This document shows, in pieces, positions 39,886 through 50,859 of a DNA stretch of 64,000 nt; position 1 is the stretch's first letter; each line of letters begins with the position of its first letter. The stretch is from Hymenobacter piscis (GTDB taxonomy: Bacteria > Bacteroidota > Bacteroidia > Cytophagales > Hymenobacteraceae), in assembly GCF_018760735.1 (NCBI RefSeq), contig NZ_JAHHZN010000003.1, positions 62,001-126,000 on the forward strand, given 5' to 3'. The notes below the pieces were generated by a model that saw nothing but the letters and a program-made list of their open reading frames with translations, was not told the origin of the DNA and ran no database searches. Position numbers and translations under genes: made by a program.

Positions 39886-42837
39886 CTAGAACAGCTTGAG
39901 CTGCGACTTGGGGGTTTTGAGCACGGCCTGGGCCTGGGCCACGTCGGCGGCGGAGATGTCCACCGGACCGGTCTGGTCGGGCAGGGGCTCGTGGGGCACG
40001 GGCGAAGTGGCAGCCGCGGCGCGCGGAATGGTGGCGGGCCCCACCTTCTTCTTGGCCACCTTGCGCTCGGGCTCGGGGCCTTCGTCGGTGAGCAAAGCGG
40101 CGGAATGGACCTTGAAGTAATTCAGCTTGTTGCCCATGGCCTTCCAGCCCTTCACGTCGATGAACTCGGTGAGGCGGAGTTTCTCGGATTCCTTGTCGGC
40201 CTTCTTGTCGCGCTGGATTTTCAGGTCCACTTCCGGCTCGGGGTGGGCGGTGGCCAGCAGCAGCTTGGTACCCTTGGTTTCGGGCAGGAAGGCGAAACGC
40301 TTGGCCACGGTGCTGGTTTCGATGCGGAAGCGCTTCACGTAGTGGGTTTTCGACTCGCCTTCGAGGTAGAGCGCGCTCAGCACCGTCTGGGCATCGAACT
40401 TGCGCAGCACCAGCAGGTTGGGCACCACGAAATCAATGGCCGGATCGGGCGCGGTCAGCTCGTAGGTGCCGTCCTTGTACACGGCCAGCACGGTGTCGTC
40501 GGTGTCGAAGGTGCCCAGGTAGCGGCCGTGGCCGTCGGCGTTGAGGCGGCCCACCACGCTGTCGAAGAACATTTCCCGGCCGCCCAGGGTCGAGTCGCCG
40601 AGAGCCTTCTGGGTGATTTTCTTGATGGGCTGCTTGGTGACGATGTTACCCATCGAGCCCTTGCCCTTGATGGCCAGCTCGGCGAAGTCGAAATCGAACT
40701 GCTTGACCCGGGCCGGGGCTTTGTCGTGGAGCTGGATGCCCACAATTTCCGACTCCGAGTTAGGGTTGGCCGTCAGGTAGAGCGTTTTGGTGCCCTTGGT
40801 GCCCTTGGTCAGGTCGTAGACTTTGTCGCGGGTGATGCTCGTGACCAGGAAGCGCTTGGCAAAGCTGATGCCCGAGGCCCCGTCCTGGTAAATCATGTTG
40901 TACACCAGCCGGTCGTCGTTCTTGTTGTAGACGCCAGCGTGCAGAATGTCCTTGCCCACGAAGGTTTTTTCGGCGATGCGCGTGACCATGAACGTGCCGT
41001 CGCGGCGGATGGCGATGATGTCGTCGAGGTCGGAGCAATCCGTCACGGCCACGGCTTTTTCGTCCTTTTTGAGGCCGTAGCCCACGAAACCGTCGGCGTA
41101 GTTCACGTAGAGCTTTTGGTTGGCCACGGCCACTTTCTGGGCCGTTACCACGGCAAACGTGCGCAGCTGGGTGCGCCGCTCCCGGCCCGCGCCGTACTTC
41201 TTGAGCAGGCCCTCAAAGTAGTTAATGGCATAGCGGGTGAGGTGGGCCAGCTGGTCGGCCACTTCGGTCAGCTCCGTTTCCAGGCGCTGGATGTGCTCGT
41301 CGGCCTTGAAGCCGTCGAACTTGCTGATGCGCTTGATGCGGATTTCAGTCAGGCGGGTGAGGTCTTCCTCCGTAATGGGGCGGGCCAGCACAATGCGCGC
41401 GTCGTTGGCTTTCTCCTTCTCCCCGGCCACCCGCGTGAATTTCTTCAGGCCGGCTTCAATGGTTTGCAGAATATCGGCCCAGGTTTCGCACTCCTCAATT
41501 TTGCGGTAGATGCGGTTTTCGATAAAAATCTTTTCCAGCGAAGCCGAATGCCACTTTTCGCGCAGCTCGTCCTGGCGGATTTCCAGCTCCCGCTCCAGCA
41601 GGCGCACCGTTTTCTGGGTGCTCAGGCGCAGCATGTCCTCCACGGCCACGAAGCGCGGCTTGTCCTCAATGATGACGCAGGTGTTGGGCGAGATGCTGAT
41701 TTCGCAATCGGTGAAGGCGTAGAGCGCGTCCATGGTCAGGTCGGGACTCACGCCGGCGGGCAGGTGCACCTGCACTTCCACCTCGGCGGCCGTGTTATCG
41801 ACCACCTTGCGGATTTTGATTTTGTTGGCTTCCGAGGCCTTCACGATACTTTCCATGAGCGCCGTGGTGGTGGTGCCGTAGGGAATGTCGCGAATCACGA
41901 GCATGGTCTTATCGACCTTCTCAATGGTGGCCCGCAGCCGGATTTTGCCCCCCCGCTGCCCGCTTTGGTAGTTGCTCACGTCGGCCAGACCGCCGGTCGA
42001 GAAATCGGGGAAGAGCTGGATGTCCTTGCCCCGGAGCACGGCAATGCTGGCCTGGCACAACTCGCGGAAGTTGTGGGGCATGATCTTGGTGCTCAGGCCC
42101 ACGGCAATGCCTTCCACGCCCTGGGCCAGCAGCAGCGGGAACTTCACGGGCAGCGTGGTGGGCTCGCGCTTGCGGCCGTCGTAGCTCATCTGCCACTCCG
42201 TGATGTCGGGGTTGAAGACCACGTCGAGGGCGAACTTGCTCAGGCGGGCCTCAATGTAGCGGGGCGCGGCCGCCCCGTCGCCGGTCCGGATGTCGCCCCA
42301 GTTGCCCTGGGTTTCAATCAGCAAATCCTTCTGGCCCAGGTTCACCATGGCGTCGCCGATGCTGGCGTCGCCGTGGGGGTGGTACTGCATGGTCTGCCCG
42401 ATGACGTTGGCCACCTTGTTGAAGCGGCCGTCGTCCATTTCCTTCATAGCGTGCAGAATGCGGCGCTGCACGGGTTTGAGGCCGTCCTCGATGGCGGGCA
42501 CGGCGCGCTCCAGAATCACGTAGGAGGCGTAGTCCAGAAACCAGTTCTGGTACATGCCGCGCACGGTGGCCACGTCGTGAATCGTTTCGCCGGGGGCGAA
42601 TTTGGCTTCCTCCTCTTCCTGCTCCTCGGCTTCGGCCGCGAGGGGCTCGGGCTCGGTAATGGCTTCCACGTCGGCGCCGGATTCGGCCAGCACGTCGTCA
42701 AATTCGGTGGGTTCGGCCGCGGGAGCGGCGGCCACGTCCCCGAACTCCACGGAGTCGCCGGCCGCGTATCGGTCGGGCTGGAAATCGGGGTTCAGGTCCT
42801 GGGGAGTCGTTTCTTCTGACACAGTTGGGGGTGGCAT
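39886..42837 (-). CDS. parC: DNA topoisomerase IV subunit A
   Basis: A 983-residue type IIA topoisomerase A subunit. The winged-helix core starts near residue 90 (YASYVILERAVPAIEDGLKP, QYHPHGDASIGDAMVNLGQ), with the DNA-linking Y194 in APRYIEARLSKFALD. The C-terminal half is the pinwheel beta domain. An unusual N-terminal extension of about 85 residues is highly acidic (AEAEEQEEEEAKF). It lies downstream of parE with an 81-base gap on the same strand, so the two form an operon. It could also be called a GyrA-like protein, but the parE partner and gene order favour topo IV. Confidence 0.93.
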   Translation of the reverse strand: MPPPTVSEETTPQDLNPDFQPDRYAAGDSVEFGDVAAAPAAEPTEFDDVLAESGADVEAITEPEPLAAEAEEQEEEEAKFAPGETIHDVATVRGMYQNWFLDYASYVILERAVPAIEDGLKPVQRRILHAMKEMDDGRFNKVANVIGQTMQYHPHGDASIGDAMVNLGQKDLLIETQGNWGDIRTGDGAAAPRYIEARLSKFALDVVFNPDITEWQMSYDGRKREPTTLPVKFPLLLAQGVEGIAVGLSTKIMPHNFRELCQASIAVLRGKDIQLFPDFSTGGLADVSNYQSGQRGGKIRLRATIEKVDKTMLVIRDIPYGTTTTALMESIVKASEANKIKIRKVVDNTAAEVEVQVHLPAGVSPDLTMDALYAFTDCEISISPNTCVIIEDKPRFVAVEDMLRLSTQKTVRLLERELEIRQDELREKWHSASLEKIFIENRIYRKIEECETWADILQTIEAGLKKFTRVAGEKEKANDARIVLARPITEEDLTRLTEIRIKRISKFDGFKADEHIQRLETELTEVADQLAHLTRYAINYFEGLLKKYGAGRERRTQLRTFAVVTAQKVAVANQKLYVNYADGFVGYGLKKDEKAVAVTDCSDLDDIIAIRRDGTFMVTRIAEKTFVGKDILHAGVYNKNDDRLVYNMIYQDGASGISFAKRFLVTSITRDKVYDLTKGTKGTKTLYLTANPNSESEIVGIQLHDKAPARVKQFDFDFAELAIKGKGSMGNIVTKQPIKKITQKALGDSTLGGREMFFDSVVGRLNADGHGRYLGTFDTDDTVLAVYKDGTYELTAPDPAIDFVVPNLLVLRKFDAQTVLSALYLEGESKTHYVKRFRIETSTVAKRFAFLPETKGTKLLLATAHPEPEVDLKIQRDKKADKESEKLRLTEFIDVKGWKAMGNKLNYFKVHSAALLTDEGPEPERKVAKKKVGPATIPRAAAATSPVPHEPLPDQTGPVDISAADVAQAQAVLKTPKSQLKLF

Positions 42838-42918
42838 CGGCCACGGTTATTGTTCTTGTACCACTCTTCGCCCGGACCCGGCCCGGACGAAGGAACGCAA
42901 AAAAGGCGGGCGGCGCGC

Positions 42919-44829
<1,911 letters not shown>

Positions 44830-45027
44830 CAGAGAATGCGGAGTTCAAAAAAGTGAGGTAAAATAACGCAGAAAAACGCCCGTTTCCGCGCACTCATTTC
44901 GCTAGTAAAGTTAGTAAATTCTCCTTTCTCCTGCCAGCTCCCCTCCCATTTCGGCCTGCTTTGTTCGTTCATTGCGTTCACCACCCGCCTTTTCTATTGC
45001 CTCACCTCTCCCAAATTTTTTAGCAAA

Positions 45028-46212
45028 ATGTTTCCCCCAGCCTCCCAACATCACCTGCCTCCCTCAGGGCACACGCCCAAGCCGGTCATCCGCCAGACGC
45101 CCATTATCCAGTTTGCTTTTTTCATGCTGGGGGCCGTGCTGCTGATCTTCACCCTGCACGAGCTCGATGATGTGCTGCTGCCCCTGCTGTTTGCGGCCGT
45201 GTTCACGCTGCTGCTGCTGCCTATCTGCCGCTGGCTGGAAAGCCGCAACGTGCCCCGCATTCTGGCCATCATCCTGTGCCTGCTGCTGCTGACGGCCATT
45301 TTTGCCGGTATTATCGTGGCCTTTGGCTCCCAGCTTACCCAGTTCCAGAGTGAGCTGCCCAAGCTGCAGGTGAAGATGATGGAGTTTTTCACCCAGACTC
45401 AGGAATGGGCCCACCTCAAGTTCGGCTACCAGCCCATGAGCATAGACGACCTGAAGGAAACGACCATGAAGACGCTCAAGAAATCGGGCGGCTCCTACCT
45501 GGGCACCACGCTAACCACCACCACCCTGGCGTTGAGCAATCTGGCCCAGGTGCTCATCTACATCTTCTGTCTGCTGCTCTACCGCGACCACCTGCGCCAG
45601 TTCATGTTCCGCTTCGTGGACCCCGACAAGCGCACGGCCGTGCTCGCCACCGTAGACAACATCCAGACGGTGGTGCAGGCCTACATTTCGGGGTTGCTGA
45701 AGGTGATTGTGATTGTAGCCATCCTCAACGGCATCGGGCTGCTGATTCTGGACGTGAAGTTCGCCATCTTCTTCGCCATTTTCGCGTCGGTGCTGGCCGT
45801 GATTCCCTACATCGGCATTATGATCGGTGCTACGGTGCCCGCCATTATCACGCTGGTAGAAACCGGCTCGCCCCTGCAGGCCGCCCTCGTGATTGGGGTA
45901 TTCGTGCTGGTGCAGTTCCTGGAGGGCAACTTCATTACCCCCCTGATTACCGGCTCCCAGGTGAGCATCAACCCGCTGGCTGCCATTCTGGCCCTGATTC
46001 TGGGCAATGAGCTCTGGGGCACGCCGGGCATGATTCTGAGCATTCCGCTGATGGCCGTAATCAAGGTGGTGCTCGATGCCAACCAGGTAACCGAGCCTTG
46101 GGGCTTCCTGCTGGGCGATACGGCCGAGGGCGACGACTCAACCAAGCCCGAAAACAAGGAGCCCGGCGTGTTCCTGCGGTTCTGGAACCGCCTGCGGGGC
46201 CGCGAGGCGTAA
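45028..46212 (+). CDS. AI-2E family transporter
   Basis: A 394-residue multi-pass membrane protein of the YhhQ/PerM-like (AI-2E) group. Helices include IIQFAFFMLGAVLLIFTLHE, VLLPLLFAAVFTLLLLPICR, a re-entrant periplasmic part, and four C-terminal helices (LLKVIVIVAILNGIGLLILD, AIFFAIFASVLAVIPYIGIM, ALVIGVFVLVQFLEGNFITP, GMILSIPLMAVIKVV). The PYIG and LEGNFITP motifs are diagnostic. Function in this organism is unproven; despite the name, many members do not move AI-2. Confidence 0.88.
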   Translation: MFPPASQHHLPPSGHTPKPVIRQTPIIQFAFFMLGAVLLIFTLHELDDVLLPLLFAAVFTLLLLPICRWLESRNVPRILAIILCLLLLTAIFAGIIVAFGSQLTQFQSELPKLQVKMMEFFTQTQEWAHLKFGYQPMSIDDLKETTMKTLKKSGGSYLGTTLTTTTLALSNLAQVLIYIFCLLLYRDHLRQFMFRFVDPDKRTAVLATVDNIQTVVQAYISGLLKVIVIVAILNGIGLLILDVKFAIFFAIFASVLAVIPYIGIMIGATVPAIITLVETGSPLQAALVIGVFVLVQFLEGNFITPLITGSQVSINPLAAILALILGNELWGTPGMILSIPLMAVIKVVLDANQVTEPWGFLLGDTAEGDDSTKPENKEPGVFLRFWNRLRGREA

Positions 46213-46238
46213 GCCCATGGCCCGCTGCTACGCCACCC

Positions 46239-46267
46239 GAGCCCGCCCATCCGGCGGGCTCTTTTTT
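46239..46267 (+). terminator. Terminator after the AI-2E permease
   Basis: Perfect 9-bp GC stem, five-base loop, T6. Confidence 0.8.
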
Positions 46268-46333
46268 GGGCGGGTACGGCGGGGGCAGAATATGTAAAGC
46301 GGAAAAGCGGCGGCCCGCAACCTTCCGGTCCGG

Positions 46334-46341
46334 TATCTTTG
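46334..46341 (+). promoter_or_regulatory. -7 element for the exonuclease/GIY-YIG gene
   Basis: TATCTTTG, exact TAnnTTTG, 91 bases before the proposed TTG start. The ATG at 46339 overlaps it and so cannot be the start. Confidence 0.6.
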
Positions 46342-46431
46342 TTACCAATCTGCTTAGCCAACTGCGGCGGGCCGTATCATCTCACGCAAGCTATCAGCCA
46401 ACCGCTACTAGCCAACAGCTCCGGAACGCAT

Positions 46432-47943
46432 TTGTACGCCATCATCGACCTTGAAACCACCGGGGGCCAGCCCGCTCAGGACCGCATCACCGAAATTGCC
46501 ATCTACATCCACGATGGCGAAAAGGTGGTGGACGAGTTCAGCTCCCTGATCAATCCCGGCCGGGCCATCCCGTTCTTCATCACCCAGCTCACCGGCATTA
46601 CCGATGACATGGTGCGCGAGGCCCCGCGCTTTCACGAGGTGGCCCGCAAGGTGGTGGAAATGACCGAGGGCTGCGTGTTCGTGGCCCACAACGTGCGCTT
46701 CGACTACTCGTTTCTGAAAAAGGAGTTTGCCGACCTGGGCTACAACTACTCGCGCAAAACCCTGTGTACGGTGCGTCTGAGCCGCTCCCTGATGCCGGGC
46801 CAGCCCAGCTACAGCCTGGGCAAGCTTTGCCAGAACATCGGCATTGAGCTCAACGGCCGCCACCGCGCCGCCGGCGACGCGGCCGCCACGGCCGTACTCT
46901 TCGGCCGGTTGCTGGCCATCAGCCAGCAGCAGGAAGCGCCGGCGGCGGCCCGGGGCCTGAGCCCGGCCGACACCCTGGCCGTGGTAGATGCCAACGCCCC
47001 CGCCGGGCGCAAACCTGCGGCCGCCGCCGCCGCGACCTCCACGACGGGCAAGCAGCCCTCGCCCCGCAAAATTAAAGCGGTGCAGGAGGCCATCAAAACG
47101 GCCCTGCTGCCGCCCAACATCAGCCCCGAGCAGGTGGCGGCCCTCCCCCACGAGGCCGGCGTGTACTACTTCCACGACCAGGCCGGGGAGGTAATTTACG
47201 TGGGCAAGAGCATCAACATCTACAAGCGGATTCAGCAGCACTTCGCCGTCGATTACAAGTCGCGCAAGAGCCTGGAGTTCAAAAACTCCATCTCCGACAT
47301 CACCTGGGAGCTGACCGGCTCCGAGCTGGTGGCCCTGCTCTACGAGTCGCACGAAATCAAGCGCCTCAAGCCCCTCTACAACCGCGCCCAGCGCCGCTCC
47401 GTGTTTCCGGCCGGCATTTTCCTGCGCACCGACGAAAACGGCTACAAGCACCTCTACTACGGCCGCGCCGACGACCACGCCGAGTCGCACCCGCTCATTG
47501 CCCTGGGCAACCAGTACAAGGCCAAGGGCTTCCTGTTTCACAAGGTGGCCAAGTTCAACCTCTGCCAGAAGCTCTGCGACCTGTACAAAACCCAGGGTGC
47601 CTGCTTCGATTACCAGGTGCACCGCTGCAAAGGGGCTTGTTTGGGCCTGGAGCCGGCCGAGGAGTACAACCAGCGGGTAGAAGCCGCCATCGAGTCGTTC
47701 ACCTACGAGCACGGCTCGTTTGTGGTGATTGGCGAGGGCCGGCGGGCCGATGAGAAAAGCCTGGTGGTGGTGGAAAACGGCCGCTACCTGGGCTTCGGCT
47801 ACGTGGATGAGAGCTTTTCGGCCCGGCGCTTCGCCGATTTCCGGGACGCCATCAAACGCTTCCACGACAATAAGGACGTGCAGCAGATCATCCGCCAGTA
47901 CCTGCGCACCAAGCACAAGGACAAGGTGAAGGTGTTCCAGTAG
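46432..47943 (+). CDS. DEDDh exonuclease fused to GIY-YIG nuclease
   Basis: A 503-residue two-part DNA-repair-type nuclease. Residues 1-170 are a DnaQ-like 3'-5' exonuclease with the DEDDh residues in IIDLETTGG, HNVRFDYSFL and HRAAGDAAATA. After an Ala/Pro linker, residues about 240-330 are a GIY-YIG domain of the UvrC/Cho kind (LPHEAGVYYFHDQAGEVIYV, then GKSINIYKRIQQHF). The C-terminal third includes a Cys-rich patch (CFDYQVHRCKGAC). The start is TTG (L-YAIIDLETTGG), since the ATG 31 codons upstream lies inside the promoter box. Such exonuclease-GIY-YIG fusions are widespread in Bacteroidota. Confidence 0.9.
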   Translation: MYAIIDLETTGGQPAQDRITEIAIYIHDGEKVVDEFSSLINPGRAIPFFITQLTGITDDMVREAPRFHEVARKVVEMTEGCVFVAHNVRFDYSFLKKEFADLGYNYSRKTLCTVRLSRSLMPGQPSYSLGKLCQNIGIELNGRHRAAGDAAATAVLFGRLLAISQQQEAPAAARGLSPADTLAVVDANAPAGRKPAAAAAATSTTGKQPSPRKIKAVQEAIKTALLPPNISPEQVAALPHEAGVYYFHDQAGEVIYVGKSINIYKRIQQHFAVDYKSRKSLEFKNSISDITWELTGSELVALLYESHEIKRLKPLYNRAQRRSVFPAGIFLRTDENGYKHLYYGRADDHAESHPLIALGNQYKAKGFLFHKVAKFNLCQKLCDLYKTQGACFDYQVHRCKGACLGLEPAEEYNQRVEAAIESFTYEHGSFVVIGEGRRADEKSLVVVENGRYLGFGYVDESFSARRFADFRDAIKRFHDNKDVQQIIRQYLRTKHKDKVKVFQ

Positions 47944-47965
47944 CGCCGCCCGCTCCCGTTCGGGC

Positions 47966-48403
47966 CTAAGCCGGGTTGCCGGCCCGGGGCAGTTGCTGCT
48001 GTTGCAGCCAGTGCACGGCCCGCGTTTCGTCGTTGAAGCGCTGCATCCGGTAGGTTTGGGCGGGGGCCTGTTCGGCCTGCTGAAAAGCGGGTTGGGCGTC
48101 GGTCAGGGCCTGATACGTGGGCGACAGGAGCTGACTCATAAATACGGGCTGGCCCAGCGCCACGTGCAGACGCGGGAAAAACTCGTGTAGTCCCCAGTGC
48201 GTTGTTTCGGCGTCGGCGGGTTGGCGGCGGCGCCCGTCGAGCAGCCAGTACGGGCACTGGCACGCCTGCCCGGCTTCCACAATCAGCTGGTAGCCCTGCC
48301 GCGTTTCGCTGCCCGATACCGGCCGCAACCAACGCGCCACGATAAAATTCAGATCGGAGCGGTAGGACAGGTCGAGGTAATCGGGGGTGGCAAAGGCGCG
48401 CAT
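47966..48403 (-). CDS. STAS-like paralog A
   Basis: A 145-residue protein. From ATG 48403 it reads MRAFATPDYLDLSYRSDLNF and has the pattern IVARWLRP, GYQLIVEAGQACQCPYWLLD, GRRRQPADAETTHWGLHEFF, then QTYRMQRFNDETRAVHWLQQ. It aligns over its whole length with the divergent neighbour at 48573. Members alternate strands and helices like SpoIIAA/STAS proteins, which is an inference. Expressed leftward from a TAnnTTTG box only 18 bases upstream. No function known. Confidence 0.65.
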   Translation of the reverse strand: MRAFATPDYLDLSYRSDLNFIVARWLRPVSGSETRQGYQLIVEAGQACQCPYWLLDGRRRQPADAETTHWGLHEFFPRLHVALGQPVFMSQLLSPTYQALTDAQPAFQQAEQAPAQTYRMQRFNDETRAVHWLQQQQLPRAGNPA

Positions 48404-48420
48404 GGAGTTCAGCCAAAACG

Positions 48421-48428
48421 CAAAGATA
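48421..48428 (-). promoter_or_regulatory. -7 element for STAS-like paralog A
   Basis: TATCTTTG on the minus strand, exact TAnnTTTG, 18 bases before the ATG, implying a very short leader. Confidence 0.5.
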
Positions 48429-48533
48429 GAACACAACCGGCCTGTTACCGTCGCGGGCACTCGGCTGCACGCACTTTTAGTTGCTGATTTCGGCCCAATT
48501 AGCCCCTGGCGAAACCGTTCGGGCAGACTGCCG

Positions 48534-48541
48534 TATCTTTG
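48534..48541 (+). promoter_or_regulatory. -7 element for STAS-like paralog B
   Basis: TATCTTTG, exact TAnnTTTG, 32 bases before the ATG at 48573. Confidence 0.55.
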
Positions 48542-48572
48542 CCCTCCCGAGCCGCTCACTGGCTCCTCCTAC

Positions 48573-48992
48573 ATGACCACCGACTCCCCTTACCTTTCCG
48601 TAACCTTCCGCCCCGATTTGTCCCTGCTTATCGTGCGCTGGCTGCGCGATATTTCGCAGGTTGAACTCCAGGCTGGTTACGCCGAAGTGCTGACCGTAGC
48701 AACTGAGCACCAGGCCAGCCGCTGGCTGGTGGATTCCCGCCGCCGCACCCAGTCCGATGAGCAGATGGTGACCTGGCTGACGCAACACTACCTGCCCAGC
48801 CTCAGCCCCCGGCTGCAGGATCAGCCCGTCTATTTAGCGTGCCTAGTAGCGGCCACCTGGCAGCCGGCTACCGCCGGCACCACGCCTCTGGCCGTGCTGG
48901 CCCAGGCCCCCGCCCAAACCAGCCACCGCTACCAGATTCAGCTCTTCTCCGATGAGGGAGCCGCTACGCACTGGCTCCAGGAATTCAACTAG
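48573..48992 (+). CDS. STAS-like paralog B
   Basis: A 139-residue protein homologous to its divergent neighbour: IVRWLRDISQVELQAGYAEV, RWLVDSRRRTQSDEQMVTWL, LPSLSPRLQDQPVYLACLV, then QAPAQTSHRYQIQLFSDEGA and HWLQ. Shared invariant features are RWLR, GY, WL.D.RRR, PRL, QPV, QAPAQT and HWLQ. It likely arose by inverted duplication. A regulator or partner-binding role is possible but not shown. Confidence 0.65.
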   Translation: MTTDSPYLSVTFRPDLSLLIVRWLRDISQVELQAGYAEVLTVATEHQASRWLVDSRRRTQSDEQMVTWLTQHYLPSLSPRLQDQPVYLACLVAATWQPATAGTTPLAVLAQAPAQTSHRYQIQLFSDEGAATHWLQEFN

Positions 48993-49101
48993 CGCCCTTC
49001 ACACCGGCACCAGAGCGCCAGGGACGGCGGGCAAGCACCCGGCTGGTTTCTGCCCGGCCATCGGGCGAACAGGCCCTCGGTTTGCCCTTGCGCAAGCTGG
49101 C

Positions 49102-50703
49102 TCAATAGAGCCGATGGCGCAGCAACCAGCCAGCCGCGTCAAATTCCTGCGCTTTGGGCTCGTACGCTTCCGTCCTGAACTTGCCGATGCGCAGCGTGTT
49201 GCCGTCGGCGTTGTCGTAGATGGTGAGGCGGCTGCCGGGCCGCTTGGCGGGGGCGGGCGTGGCTTCAATCCGGTCTTCGCCGGCTCCGTCGTAGATGCCG
49301 ATTTCGATTTTAGCCGTGGGCTCGCCCCGGATTTCAAACGTGTCGTTACCGCCCAGCCCGAACAGCTTGAGGGAGCGGGTTTCGGCGCTGGTATAGGTAC
49401 GCTGGTGCAGTAGCGCGGTCCCGGTGGGCAATAGCCGGAACACCTGCACCCGCACCGCGTCTGGCCCGGCGGGCTCCACCACGAAGCGTTCGGCCTCGTC
49501 GGAGCCGGGCAACTCGATGTCGCGGGCCAGCAGGGTGTAGAACTTATCGGCTACGGCGGGCAACTGCTCGCGGCGGGCCCGCAGCTTGCGGGTGAAATCG
49601 GCCTGGCTTACTTCCCGGACTTCTGCGGGCCACACGGCCAGAGCCCGGGTAATGGCCGCGTCGGAGAGGGAGTTGCGCAGGGAGTCGGCCACCTGGCGGA
49701 AATCCTCCCGGGTCAGGTAGGGCAGCAGCGACTTATCCATGGGCCGGGCGGCGCGGTTGAGGCCCTCCACGTCGGCGAGGCGGATTTTCTCGTGGAAGCT
49801 CTGGTAATTTGACTTAATCCAGCCAATCATGTGGGTCAGCAAGCCGTCATCAAACTTGAAGAAGGCGTGGTCCCGGTCGCGCGGAATGGCCTGGTAGGTA
49901 GTGCCGCCGCCGGCCGCCGGGAAGCTGGCCCAGCGCCACTGGTCCTCGCGCCGGCTCCAGTCGCCGAGCCACATATCGAAGAGGCGGTTGCGCAGGTACT
50001 GGCGGGCATCCACCTGGTAGCGGGTACTGGCCAGCAGGTTGGTAAATACCTTGCGGGAGCTTTCCACCTGCCGGGAGTTGCCGAAGCTGGCCACCCGGCT
50101 CTGGTCGCCTTCGGGGCGCTCCTCAAACAAATAGAGCGCGTAGCCGAAACCCTCCCGGAACTCGCCCAGGGCCGGATCATCGGCCACGTACACGAGGCGG
50201 GGATTGGTATGGTAGAGGCCCGCGGCCTCGGCCAGCGGAGCCACAATGTAGGCTCCGTAGGGATGGATAACACTGGTTTGGTCCTTCATCACCCGGCCCA
50301 GGGCCCCGTCCTGCAGGTTCTCGGGCAAGGCCCGGGTAGCGTCCTTATCAACGGAGCGCAGCACGTACTGCACGCCGTTACGGTCCACCAGGCGCAGGTT
50401 TTTGGTCTGAAAAGAGCCGCCTTCCTTGAGGGGCGTCAGCCCCCCGGGCACGGCCGTACGCAGGTTGAAGACGGGCACCGTGACGGGCAGGCTCCAGAGC
50501 TCCCGGTAGTGCGTCCCCCAAAAAAACCGGTGGATGGCGCCCCGGTCGTACTGGGGGCCGGCGGCCACCCGCACGGTGGAATCGGGACTGATGGCAGGCC
50601 GACGGTCGGGCGGGGTAGGTTGGGCCGGCGCGGAGCAGGAAATCAGCAGCAAACCACTGCCGAACACCGTTCCAAGCCAGGACGCAGAAAAGGACAATAA
50701 CAC
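49102..50703 (-). CDS. Large lipoprotein, kinase-like signature degraded (paralog 1)
   Basis: A 533-residue lipoprotein. I start at GTG 50703, which gives a signal with lipobox LLLIS-C (LLSFSASWLGTVFGSGLLLI). The body contains VLRSVDKDATRALPENLQDG, HPYGAYIVAPLAEAAGLYHT, LFDMWLGDWSRREDQWRWA, IPRDRDHAFFKFDDGLL. In Bacteroidota I know the same segments as the middle of longer proteins that also have a metallophosphoesterase and a BamA/TamA barrel. LGDW..R..QW and RDRD..F look like the catalytic loop and metal motif of HipA/FAM20-like kinases; here the loop is WSRRE, lacking the D and H found in the neighbour. The rest of the chain to the C-terminus is beta-rich. Confidence 0.7.
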   Translation of the reverse strand: MLLSFSASWLGTVFGSGLLLISCSAPAQPTPPDRRPAISPDSTVRVAAGPQYDRGAIHRFFWGTHYRELWSLPVTVPVFNLRTAVPGGLTPLKEGGSFQTKNLRLVDRNGVQYVLRSVDKDATRALPENLQDGALGRVMKDQTSVIHPYGAYIVAPLAEAAGLYHTNPRLVYVADDPALGEFREGFGYALYLFEERPEGDQSRVASFGNSRQVESSRKVFTNLLASTRYQVDARQYLRNRLFDMWLGDWSRREDQWRWASFPAAGGGTTYQAIPRDRDHAFFKFDDGLLTHMIGWIKSNYQSFHEKIRLADVEGLNRAARPMDKSLLPYLTREDFRQVADSLRNSLSDAAITRALAVWPAEVREVSQADFTRKLRARREQLPAVADKFYTLLARDIELPGSDEAERFVVEPAGPDAVRVQVFRLLPTGTALLHQRTYTSAETRSLKLFGLGGNDTFEIRGEPTAKIEIGIYDGAGEDRIEATPAPAKRPGSRLTIYDNADGNTLRIGKFRTEAYEPKAQEFDAAGWLLRHRLY

Positions 50704-50859
50704 GAAGAAGCGGGTAACAGGCGGAACAAGCAGGCCGGTCCCGGACGGGGCGGCCTGCCTTATAGCGCAAAGCCGGCCCCGGCGGTTGTGTGCGCCCTGG
50801 TATTGACTTTTCCGGCGAACTTGCGTTGAAGGAAACCACGTCGCGCTTTTTCGCTCTGC

